Origin: Gorsachius magnificus
Taxonomy: Eukaryota > Chordata > Aves > Pelecaniformes > Ardeidae
DNA: 64,000 nt
Reading direction: 5' to 3'
Assembly: GCA_034008185.1 (NCBI GenBank)
Contig: CM067081.1
Location: forward strand, 82,914,765-82,978,764
The number at the start of each line of letters is the position of its first letter. The first letter of the stretch is position 1. Under the pieces are notes generated by a model. That model had not been told where the DNA came from, searched no databases, and was given only the letters and a program-made list of their open reading frames with translations. Of the stretch, positions 11,546 to 22,945 are shown one piece after another. Made by a program: the position numbers and the translations under genes.

Positions 11546-14500
11546 TGTGGCCGTGGCCCCGTGGCAGTTGATGGAGGCCAGGAGGGAGTTTTTAAACATT
11601 TTTAGTTGGCCACTCTAGGCTGCTATTAAGAAAAAAAAACCAAAACCAACCAAACAAAAAAACACCAGAAATGTCATAAATTTCCATTTTGTTGAAGTTT
11701 TATACTGCCGGTTTCAGACATGTGCCTTTTGGGCTGCTGTATCCAGCATAGCCACGGTAGTCATCTTCCCTTGTTCCAGCACCTACTTTAGAAGGAGAAG
11801 ACTTGTCTTTTGGAAGTGCCATTTTGTCTGCTCCAGTTGCAAATGGACTCATGCAAAGGTCAAATGTAGACATCTGCGTTTTACCAAATGAATCCCACAT
11901 CAGCAGTACACTTTATCTCTTGCATGGGCACCTAAGGCTAACTGCTAAGTTTGTTCACAGCCCAAAGCTGGAAAATGTCTGTAACATAGATCTTCAACCA
12001 AGCCTACTATGCAGAGCCTTGTGGTGAGTGTCCCAAACACACACAGCACGTGTGCCATCTGACTAATACTTCTGGGGTGGGTCAGGCTTATGGCTCATGG
12101 GCTGATCGGCTATTGAGGTCTTTTTGCAGGAAATCTGATGTTTCCCAGTGATGTTGGAGCGGTTGCACAGTTGTGACATGCAAGCTGTACACGTGTGTTA
12201 TAGATTTTGCTGGTTGCCCTGCACCACGTCATACTATTTGCATCTGAGACTGTGCACATCCAGAACACCCACAAGGCTACAGAAAATTTTTGGTGTCCAT
12301 ATATTAAAACATGAGGAGGCAGATCAAAGAGGACATCTGACTGACAACCTTACTTCTTCCCAGCAGTGAGATCTCTCCCTGACTTATGGCCAGCCTCTGC
12401 CTTCCCCACACTGAGCTGGGGCATGCCCACAAGCAGCAGTTCTCCATTCCCAAGATCAGCCTTCCTGCAGCCGGTTCCTCTCCACTGTCTGCAAGTAGAG
12501 ATGATGCTGGGAAGAGCTCTTCAGTCAGGCTAGGTACCCGGTGGGTGAGAACCTGTAGCACCGAGCTTGGGATGGACATTGGGTCTGATGCAGAGCAGTT
12601 CAGCATGCAGTACTCCTCTTTAACAGCCACAGGTTTAAGTTCTTTAGATTCAAAATTATCTCTTCACCACTGCAGACCGATTGTGGGCCACTACACTTGT
12701 TTTCATTTTATCTTCCTTCTCCTATCTCCAACACTACAAAACTGTAAAATAACCGGTTCCTGTTTCTTAGTTTTTGATTCCATCTTCCCATTAATCTTTC
12801 TTTCACTTCCCAATTCAGACAGTATCCAATCACATACTCTTAAAAAAACCCTTGTCCCCTTATTTATTCTGCAGGTAGCTTGATACTGTCATGTTTTAAT
12901 TTATGTATTTGGTTTGGTGCCTAGGACAGCTAGAGAAGGAGATTTTGACATTAACTGCTTGTCATCAGACATTCTGATCTATTGGAAAAGATTTGCTGAA
13001 GGCAGATTTTATATATTCTAAACTGATGTAGAAATCAAACTCTTGCACATGGTTTCCACGGACATGATGTTTACTGCAGGAACATGGGATAGTTTTTCAG
13101 TCAGTCTACTCCAATTAGTGAGGTTTCACCGTTTTTGCAAGTAACAAGTTGGGATATTTCACTTTTGGTTCAGATGATTTCTTTTAAAGACGTAGTGATC
13201 TTTTAAAGAGATGAACAGAACAATTCTATTAAGGTTTAAAAATAATATTTTTCTTTTTTTATTGAACAGACACTGTCAAAACCAGGAGGACTGGTATTCA
13301 ATTTCCCATACATTGCTGCTAACATTTCCACCCTTTTTTTTTGCAATGCCACAAGGGAATAATTCGAGTCACAGGAACAGAGACAGCAAAGGGCAGCAAA
13401 GGACTGTGCAACATTAATCTAAACTGAATCCTAATGAAGACAATGGTAATTTCTCCACGACTACAATGGCTTTGAATCAGGTCCAGAGGGGCAGCTTTTT
13501 ATAAAGTAATGTAGGTGCCAGCATTTTTGTAAATCCCACTTGATACCTATCTGCATGTTTAGATAGCTGAGATACCTATCTGCATGTTTAGATAGCTGAA
13601 TAGTAGTGAATTTCCACACCTCCTGATATCCTTATGTCTCAGACAAGGTCAGACGCATCTGTTACTGCAGTCTGTGTTACACCTTGTTGAATCTGCTGGG
13701 CATCACCACTTCATTTAAAGTGATTATGAGAAGTCATTAAACCCTTCCCTGAAAGTCAGCCGGTAAATCGTACTCTCCAACCACCCATCACTGATTTCTA
13801 CAAGAAAGACAAAGACAGCTCGGGAGTTTCAAACTACTTGGAAACAGATGCTTTGCTGAGTATAGTCCTAAGCAGGTAGGTGCCGCCGCAGGTGTGACTG
13901 CATGACGGGGAGAGGGAGAGCTGAGTCGCATGAGACAGCTCATAGGAAAAGCCTGCAAAGGCAGCAAGGGCAGGACTGTGGGATGGGGAAGGAGCCAGCA
14001 AGGGTCTTTGCAGGTCCTGGCCAAAAGGACTCTTGTGCTGAGAAAAGGAAAATGCCTACAGGTGGCTGGGACCAACTTTGTTGTGGCCAAGAAAACAGGA
14101 CTTTGTTGATTCTTATGAATAAAAGCTCGCAGAACAGTCAGAATAAGAAAATGTCTGACTCAAACATCAGGTTCTCCCGTTATCTGGAGTAATCTACAGA
14201 TTTTCAATTCTGGCTAATTGTATGGATTTAGTGAAATTGCATGCATTTTACCAATGTAGTCTCTAGCAAAGGGTTTATTTGTCCTGTCAGTTCCTTTTGT
14301 AGCAGCTGCTGTGGCTTCTTCTGCAATACAGTTACGTTACACTTCCTTCCTTTTTCTTTTTTGAATAACTTTGGAAATCTGTTGTTACTATCTCCTTTGA
14401 GTCTTGATCTTCTTTATACAGTTAGTCCATCTAATTTCCAGACCTTTTCTGAAGCATTTGCTTTCGAGGCCATTTAGACACTTGCTTCTGCCTTTGCTGT

Positions 14501-15224
14501 GTTTTCAACATGTGCATTTGAACAGGGGACATGTAGGCAGTCCCTATTCTGAGAGCCACACTTTGGTCTGCAGCATGGTCTTCATGAAAGCTCCCGGGCC
14601 ACATCCTTGGGTGTCTACAACATCTGCATACCACTGGGTTCCCAACATGAAGAAATACAGAACCACAGCCAGACAGGGAGGATCAGTGCCCTCCAGCAAG
14701 TCCCCAGACCTGGAAGGTCTTGGGTGGGTGATGCACTATGGAGCTCACCTGCCCCTGGCTGTAAGTAGGGACAGCCTGGGACACATACTGTCTAGATTGT
14801 TGGTGGTGAAAATTTGTTTAAGCTGCTGAAGGCTAGGCATGGCTTTGGTACTTGATGACATTCTTTTCTTCAGGTGGTTGCCCTTGGATGGCATCCTCCT
14901 GTGAATTAGAGTTGTCTCACCTCTTGCATGGCATTGCCTCCTAGTGTAGTACAGTGGGAGCAGCTCAATTGCTCAGTAGGTCCATTTTTGGAGGATGTTT
15001 TCCCCAGGCTGATCAGTATCTTTGTATATTTTCAGGGGGAGGAACAGCCTTTTGTCTGTACTTGTAATTTAGAAGGCTTGAGCTGACAGTACCATTTTAA
15101 TATTCCGGTACAGTGCTTTTCTGGTTTGCCATGTCTGCTTCATATAACTTTAACCTTTTTCTTTTTTTTTGTAATAAAGTCAATGTCTGACAAAGATATT
15201 TTGAATGAATGAGTCTGTGCTTGA
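11546..15224. other. Non-genic stretch between TLR8 units A and B
   Basis: No gene recognised. A TIR remnant of unit A was looked for here and not found. Open frames up to 165 codons (12386-12883) have no family features. A small tandem duplication is listed separately. Confidence 0.55.
13542..13599. repeat. Perfect 29-bp tandem duplication
   Basis: A 29-base unit beginning GATACCTATCTGCATGTTTA and ending GATAGCTGA is present twice back to back with no mismatch, indicating a recent slippage event. Confidence 0.95.
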
Positions 15225-15420
15225 CAGGCAAGTGTGATTAACTCATTTGTGCAAGTTCTCATTTACCTTAACTGTTCAAGCAGAACCTTGGCATAAAACT
15301 TTGATGAGGTTCATGATTTTTGTTGGCATGCAATAGACCTTCAAGATGTTCCAGAGTGAATTGCACTGGCAGCTGTCAAATGCTTCCATAAGCCCAGATA
15401 AATTTAAGTCTCTAAATACT
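15225..15420 (-). mobile_element. Ancient LINE reverse-transcriptase relic (RTE-like)
   Basis: On the minus strand the translation runs from about G-L-M-E-A-F-D-S through N-S-L-W-N-I-L-K-V-Y and P-T-K-I-M-N-L-I-K-V-L. It then shows V-K-V-N-E-N-L and a degraded C-L-S-x-x-x-x-x-x-N-I-F. This matches in order the palm of LINE reverse transcriptases of the RTE type: the A-F-D-S box, the L-W-x-x-L...G-I-P-x-K-I-x-x-L-I-x-x-L helix pair, and the G-V-R-Q-G-C-x-L-S-P region. Stops and lost catalytic residues make it inactive. Bounds are approximate. The clade assignment is an inference. Confidence 0.5.
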
Positions 15421-15462
15421 TTTTGAAATCTGCCTCTAATTGAACTAGGCTCCACAATTTCT

Positions 15463-15510
15463 GGATTTAAAACCTGCTGTCAGTTTTTTTCCGGATTTAA
15501 AACCTGCTGT
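15463..15510. repeat. 18-bp direct repeat with 30-bp period
   Basis: GGATTTAAAACCTGCTGT occurs at 15463-15480 and again at 15493-15510, consistent with a 30-base tandem duplication that has since diverged slightly. Confidence 0.9.
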
Positions 15511-18500
15511 ATTTAAGGACATATGATGACTGCACTGGTTGGACCATCTTTTCAAGTTTCGTCCCATAGCTCATGTCCATGAAACCCAGGGTCATCTATA
15601 AATTTCAGATGCGTAGATCACATGAAATCACAGGCATTCCTTGCTTTAGCCTGGCACATACCTTTCCCAACCCAAATGAGTACTTATGGGTATAGGAAAT
15701 AGAAGACAAGCTCAGAAATATTATTTAATGACATCTTATGTTGTAGCAGGATTTGCAATACTAACTCCAAACCAGAAAAAAAATACAAAAATAAGCTCAA
15801 GATAAAAATTTCCTACATTCCTTTTTATTTTCTGCTTGGCTACAGCACTGCTGCTGAGACATGCCTGTTGCCATAAACCTTCCCCTCACACCCTGAGCAA
15901 ACACTGAAATGCAATCCTTTACCCCATTTTCATCCAAACATAGCTCATGTTCAAACCTGTGTGATGACATCAGCAAGGCGCAATAATTTTTAATAGTATG
16001 AAAATGCTACCCTGTGCCCACAGAAAGTAGGTAAGTGCTAACACTCCTCCCAGCAGTATACAAATTTGGTGGAGCAGCTTTGAGTGCTTCAGTTTATAAC
16101 TGGAAGAGTGACTTCCCTGATTTCTTAACTGAAAAGGTATACGAGTGAGCCTGGCTACTCCAGCAGCTGAGTATTTGGTTAAGTATTTAGAATACCTGTC
16201 TGCACATCAGGTTTATGAACCTTGTTCAATAAGCTAGAAGATGTTGAAGACAAAAATTGAAATGAGTAAAAATATTTTTCTGTGACAATTTTGAAATGAA
16301 ACAGGTTAATTTTTCATCTTGAAAAAATCTGTACAGAATAGAAAGTAAACAACCCCCAAACTGCTATTACTGTTCCAGCAACTATGTCATATCAGATTAC
16401 TTAGTGCAAAGGGGAGCAGAAGGGGTTCTTCAGGAACAATTCAGAGTATCCTGTGCCCTTTGCTTCTGAGAGCTGTGTGTTGGCGTACCCATATGCAGAA
16501 GAGGGAGCTGAATCCTGGTCACCACAACTTGACTATCCTATCGGCTCTGTTACTCACTGAGCCGGGGCAGAAATAAGGGGAAGTGAATCTTTTTCTGCAT
16601 TTGCTAAACCAAGTAGCAAACTTGGATTGGCCAACTGCTCAGATGGTTCAGCCTGCCCTTCTACATGAAAATTTGAATAGCTTCATTTGCATTAATGGCT
16701 GTTTTATGCAGCCGGTTTTCTTCTTTTAGGAAAAAGAAAGGTGTGCCATCCCACAAAGAACAGCGCTGCTCACTCTTCACCATCCACACAGCGTTCGGAG
16801 TCGCCAAGTGCTGCTTACAAACCACCCTGAAAGGTATTTGCACAGAACAACACCTCCTCCTTCAGCTAGGTCTGCAGCTGTCAGATGGGGAGGATGATGC
16901 TGCTGGAAAAAAAAAAAAAGAAAATGCTACCACTTCACTACTCTCCTAAAATGCAGTCAAAGTGCACTGAGCATATAGAAGCAAAGAGACCAGAAGGTGA
17001 CACTGCTGAAATTCTGACTCCTCAATAGCCTCAGAGAGGAGTCGGGCACAGAAATGGTCTGTCCAGCTGAGGTGACGTGCCTTGGTGCACGAGGTTGCTT
17101 TCACTCAAAATCTGAGATGCCAGAGACACATTTGGCAGTGGGAAGAGATTATTTTGGATCTCTGTCCCAAATTTGGTGCTTACATCACCGCTCTTGGATT
17201 TCACTCAGTATGCTGCTCCCTCTGAAATGTAAATATATGTGCCTTAGTTCTTTCAAGGATTTGAGCCCAAATCTCCTTTAAATTGCCTCTGAGATTCTTC
17301 TGCTTCAGGAGTGAGGCAGTAAAGTTGTGCATGTATGCAACAAAGTCTTATGTCCGTGGCTATCTAATAGCCACTCTGTAAGCTTACGCAGCCTTTTTAT
17401 GTTGTGGGCACACAATGAGGCTAAAAACGCACTAAGGAGTTGGAACATGCAGTGAGTGACAAAATTGTCTGCCTTTGCAATGGTTTTATGCTGTTACCTT
17501 CTCAGCGGTTTACCAGAATATTCATCTCTGACAGGACCTCCCCCAGTTTAGAGCCGACCCATATCTTGTGACAAGTCAGTAAATGGTGATACGAGGGCCA
17601 GGGTGGCTGCTGGTCACCCTGGGCAGGTTGGCACTAAACCACAGCCAGATGCTGCGGGCACTGCCTGGCCTGGGTGTGGAGCCTCCCCAGCTGCCTCTCT
17701 TCTCCCCTGGGGCTGCCTGCGGGCAGGCTGCCTGCGCCTCTGCCCCTCCTTCCGAAACCCTGCCCCAGGAAGGACACCACCGGCAGCAGTGGCTCAAGGG
17801 ATCTATGTCTGTTTTCCAACAGCGTGCTCAGGGATGCCAGGAATTTGAGACATTGCTGAGTCTGGCAGCAACCACACCTACCGTGAATTTTACTGCTGGG
17901 TAAGTGGCATCAGCATCAGCCCCGGGGATATATTCAGAAAAGCCTTCATCACCTTAATGAGAAAACAGTGGAGAAAAACTGCTGCTGCTGTGCCCCGAGC
18001 AAGCCTAGGTTAAGAAGTCACCCACGTAATTCGGTGGTAGTGAAAAGAATAGGAATTGTTTGTGTGGGGTTTTTTTAATGGCTTGATTAGACAGCTTTGT
18101 GCTTAGATTGAATGACAATCTTCTATTTTTCTGAGATTTATACATGTATGTCACCTATCCTACAGACCATTCCATAAACAGAACACTTCTACTGGTCTCT
18201 TTTGATGTATTAAATGCACTTTTTTGCTAGATCTCCTAGGATTTTGAGTGGAGATTACATTCTTCCACAGTTCATTCTTGCTGTGTAAGTATCTAGAACA
18301 ACATTTTTATTTAAGCTTTTGCTTATTGCTCCGTTGGCTTCCTTTCTCTCTCTCTCCCCTCTGCCATTTCTCTATATTAATTTATTTCCCAACTTTTACT
18401 ATCAGCTTTTGAAGAGTTTTAGGAGTTCAGGAGTTTATGTGCTCTCATCTTTTTTCCCCATTCCTTTTACAATCACCTAGAGAAATTACTTTCTGTGAAT

Positions 18501-19925
18501 TTTCTGATAATTTTCACTTTAAAATTTGATCCTTGGAAGCTGCTTTAATAAATACATCTCTTATTCATTAACACTAAACCACCTCCCTTTTCAGAGTAAA
18601 TCCCCCAAAATACAGGTAACTGAGCAGTATACTATGATTCTGAAAAAATGTAAGCACGGAATTTTTTTACATGAAATATTTCAGCTGTGCTTACAAAGAC
18701 TAATATTGTTTGAAATGCTACTCAGTTCAGCTGTTACTGGAAAGAGCTGGAGTTTATGTTCCAAAAAGCTCTGAACACAGTTCAGTTCTCTCTCTCTTTA
18801 ACAAGGTTCAATTATTTGATTTTTGATGTTTTTGCTGAAGATGAGGTGCTATCCATTTTCAGTTAAGTCCATTGCTAAGGCTTTTTAAACTTCTGGCTTC
18901 AGTGTAGACAAACCCAAGGACTCAGAATGTATCCCAGTATTTCAGGGGTTTCTAACCATGGTGTGAACAACCAGCACGGAATAATTTGCCCTTGTTTCCA
19001 CTGAACACCATGTGGAAGTCCCTTGGTGCATATTGTTCCAGAGGGTTTTGCACTTCTGGCTAGTGTTCAGCGCGGCTAATTGCTGTACCATGTCCTTGAA
19101 AACAAAGGAATAAGGTGAAGGTGAAGATATTCCTCTGGAGAGGACATGTATGTTACTTCTCTGCTTCAGCCATTCATGTCCAGCAGATAGACGTCATTCC
19201 TCAGATTAGACATGCTACATGTAGCTGAACATTTTTAGGGCAGAAAGCCACAGATACGCCCATTTCTTGTCACAGGTTGTATCTACAGCAGCGTAGTTAT
19301 TTAGATATGGAGTGAATGCAATTGGAAGCAACTCTCCTACTTGTTTGTCCTTGCCGTGCTTCGGTTGACCACGTGGAATGGTCTTCAAACACATCCTCTG
19401 GTTTCCTCTCAGCTGAAACAAAGCTAGAAGACATTCTGCAGAAGCACAGCTAATGGGCTGTCTAGGACTAGACTACAGCATCTCTCTAAAATAAACCTCC
19501 CTAAAATGCATCTAATGTGGACAGTGGGTCCTCACCACCGTTTGACTCTCCAAACTATTCCTGTTGTGCCAGACTACGTGCCAATGTGACCAATGAGTCA
19601 GTATAAGCAATGTTAAATACTGCCCATGAAAACAGCCAGAGATAATATTCATTCCTTTAATGCAATCGTTTTAACCTTGGGAGGAAAAACTTATTAAAGC
19701 CATAAACAATTAGGATCCATGATATTTATAAAGTAGCTAACAGTTTTTCTTGTGACCTTTTTATAAATGCATGCTTTGTGTAATTAAAAATGATGTAGAA
19801 TGCGATTATTAGAACTATAGGATAGGATTATCATATTACTGCTGTTATTAATGGGCCATTCATCCAGCTGTTCTGTCTTGAGAAAACCTGTTCAGACAGG
19901 TTTTCCCTCAAAATAAAATTGCTGC
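15511..19925. other. Non-genic stretch before TLR8 unit B
   Basis: No gene recognised. A GC-richer patch at 17560-17900 gives overlapping open frames on both strands (up to 106 codons) with no family resemblance. The rest is AT-rich. Confidence 0.55.
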
Positions 19926-19929
19926 ATCC

Positions 19930-22700
19930 AATGTTTTGCTTGCTCTTCGTGATCCTCATGGACCAGAAGTCTCCTATTACTCCAGAAAACTACCATGTAC
20001 TGTAGAAGTAGAAATCAGCAGTTCCTTCAAAGTCTTTCACTGAAGCTTGAAGGTTTTAACAATAAATGGAAATAAATGATAATGCTGTCACTTTGATACT
20101 TGCCTATATTCACATCAAAGCAGTTTCTGATGACAGCTTTCAGAAGTTCACAAATCTTAAAGAATAACCTTAACCATAATGCATCAGGTCATTTATATCC
20201 TATTCTTTTTTTTTTTTTTTGAACTTAACAGAATTAGGGAAATTACATCTCAGTAGCAATCCACACAAAGTACCCAAGGGTTTTTCATATCCCATTGCTG
20301 CACTAGGACTAAATGTCAGCAGTGCTGTTTGCACTACCAGGAGTATGGTCTGGGAATTCTATTTACAGGAGCCCTGTATGAGTGAGAATTGCTACTACAG
20401 CAATCCCGATGGAAAAAAAAAAATTATTCAGGAGATGGGGTTTTTGCAGGTCTCACTGATTCGACCATTCTTTCTTCTTTAGCAGCTTTACTGGAGCACC
20501 TCTCCATCTGCTCTCCTCAGGAACAGAACTTTACATTTGCTTAACTAAATGAAGAGAATTCATCGATGGGATTTAAATATACTGTTTAATATGGAAGCTC
20601 TTGATCTAAGCGGGCATTATCTGAGGTGCTGTAATACTCATTTGGTATGTGAGTCCTGCCTGGGAACACTTCCATCCAAACACTTGCTGGCTTTGCAAAA
20701 CCTTTAACAAACTAAACACTTGAATTCTTACCAGCCCTTCTCCAACTGTTGTACCTGCCATCTGGCTTCATAGCATGCCCCAGCAAACTGTTTTACACCT
20801 TACATTTAATTATTGAAGGAATGAAATAGCTTTTGAAAAATTCTTGCAGAGTTTGACCTTTCTGGATGAAGTTATCTTTAAATTTTGAGAAGAAAATATA
20901 CCGGCAGTATTTAAACCTCACACAGCCTTTTTCTTCTCTACTGTCTTCAATATGATTAAATCTTCCATGTTATGTTCTTGAAGACCTATCTGAATATCAC
21001 TCAAAAACTCTGTTTCCCTAAAAAAAGTCAGGCTTTTTTATTCTGGGATCAACTTTATGAAACAACCCAATGTCATTATCTCTCAAAGTGTTAATAATCT
21101 CAGGGAAATTAATTTGCAAGACGTCACCTTTAGGACAAGATAAGACTAGTCTTTTAGAATTTGTTGGGGAAAAAATCCATTTAACTTTGTGAAAAGATGA
21201 CTAGTTGAGCCTTTTATGCACTTGCTAGGACAAAACCACGGACTATTTATTTTGTCTGCTCTCAGACCACAGCATACCTGACCTTGCAAAGCACTGGATC
21301 TGAGCTTCAAAAGCCTCACATTCATTAAGTCAGATAATTTTAAGCTCAGATCAGTTAATAAACTTTGGAGAAATTACCTGATTGAATTTTTCTACAAATT
21401 GCATTAGTCAGGCTTTGAATGGCACTGAATTCAATCTATGTGATTTCAAATATTTAAATCTGTCTATCAAACGGTATATTGGATTTTACTTGTAGTTTTA
21501 CATTACAAGAAATTAGAAATTTAGAAGTATTAGACTTGAGCCACAACAGGCAGGACTCACATCTCAGCCGGCATTTATGGAAAATCTCCCTCATCTGAAG
21601 GTTTTTAGCTTGTGTTGGAACACATTTTCTACATGTCGAGACAACCATCCAAGCGGCAATCCTCCTGAGGAATCAGCGTTCAAAGGAAACCACTTCAAAG
21701 TTTTACGGGCCAACAGACAGATAAGGGAAAGACATTCATTTTTAAAGCATCTCAACAACCTAACACATCTTGGTATATCCCACATTAAACAGGTAACAGT
21801 CCACACTGAAGCGTTCTTACTATGCTAGTTGTGAAAAGCAACAAAGTGAAAGCCTTTGACCTAACACCCTTCAGTGCATTTACTTGTTTGATGCCGTATG
21901 AGCAGAGTTTTGGCCTTATCATGACTGCTGATGCTTCACCTGGTGACTCCTGGTTCACTCTGCTGATAAGGCTTAACAGGATTTTAGAGATTTTTGTGGG
22001 ACATGCTGTTGAAAAAGGCTGTCCTGGGTACCTTGATCGTGCTAAGAAAGTCAGTCAACCTGCAAGGCTTGAAAAGACATATAGAAAAATGGCAAACTGA
22101 CAAAATGATGACTTCATCAAATGGACACAGCCTGCTCACACCTTTATACCACAGGCACCACCAGCAGACTGCTAGCTGCTACCGAAGAGCCCGCAGGCAG
22201 CACCCACTTGTCACCAGCGATGATGCCACCAGCAGGTCCTTGATTTTATCTTGAAGCAAAGCAGTGTGTTTTCATATAAACATCCTTTTGCATCACAGTA
22301 AAAATGATGCTTTGCTTCTAAGAAAATCCTATAAAAACTCTAAAGACAACAAGCTGGTGGACCTCACCACAGATGGGGAGTCTGGGAAGCATGCCATGCC
22401 ATGGCCAGAGGTCTGTCTGATGCAGTATCATTTTGGGGCTTTCAGCATAGTAAGGGACATAAGCTGTTATAACTTGTTATCACTTTTTGTGGGATATTAA
22501 TGACAGGGTTAACTTTCTTCAGAGCGCTTGTGCCTTTCTTCCTGGAATCCAGAAAGAACCAGCACCTCCTGGGGCCAAACAGACACTGTCTATGCTGGTC
22601 TGCAGAGCTTCACACAATTTCCTATTTACTGTTATTAGCATCACTGTGACAGCAATCACAAAACATTTATTTTACTGGGATGCTCACTACACCTGCTCCT
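19930..22700 (+). pseudogene. TLR8: TLR8 relic, unit B (N-terminus to membrane segment)
   Basis: Decayed TLR8-type receptor, readable in several frames in correct order. Pieces are: LRR1 with I-K-A-V-S-D-D-S-F-Q-K-F-T-N-L (about 20110-20170); L-G-K-L-H-L-S-S-N and a following P-K-G-F repeat (20225-20290); L-D-L-S-G-H with a C-C-x(6)-C-x-x-C cluster like the conserved Cys-rich LRR loop (20595-20670); L-N-L-T-Q-P-F-S-S-L-L and V-L-E-D-L-S-E (20910-21000); end of Z-loop C-K-A-L-D-L-S-F (21283-21310); A-L-N-G-T-E-F (21415-21435); M-E-N-L-P-H-L-K-V-F-S-L (21577-21612); F-L-K-H-L-N-N-L-T-H-L (about 21740-21775). Last comes a membrane segment ending K-H-L-F-Y-W-D (22610-22682), the TLR8 form; TLR7 has S-H-L-Y-F-W-D. 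A hydrophobic Met-starting run at about 19933 may be the old signal peptide. About 700 bp before the membrane segment is not recognisable. No TIR domain follows; the junction repeat begins instead. Confidence 0.83.
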
Positions 22701-22704
22701 GTCC

Positions 22705-22945
22705 AGCGACGTGCCTGGCTGTGCATCCCTGGCCACGCAAACTACTCCCTACAGCACACACGGTGCATAGGGCACCCAAGAGGCAGCAGTGACAGAGCTT
22801 CACCCATCTTTGAGCTGGCCTGGAGGAAAGGGGGAGAAGCTAGTTCTGCTGTGCCCAGAGGGAAGATCCTGGCATGTGGGCACAGCACGTCCAGGCAGCA
22901 GAAAGGCAACGCTTGCGCCCATGTTTGGGACAAGGCAGTCAGCTG
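22705..22945. repeat. Junction repeat, copy 2 of 3
   Basis: Starts within about 25 bp of the membrane-segment relic of TLR8 unit B. It shares with copy 3 the stretch TCCCTACAGCACACAC and the following CACCCAAGAG block. With copy 1 it shares CCCAAGAGGCAGC, a GCCTGGAGG block, and GGGCACAGCA near the end. Copies are visibly diverged from one another. Confidence 0.75.

Noticed and set aside
12386..12883. 165-codon plus-strand frame
   Set aside because: No motif; the C-terminal part is low-complexity hydrophobic sequence. It is not a TIR remnant of unit A.
11546..19925. TIR domain belonging to unit A
   Set aside because: Looked for box 1, box 2 and F-W box patterns in plus frames; found no ordered set.
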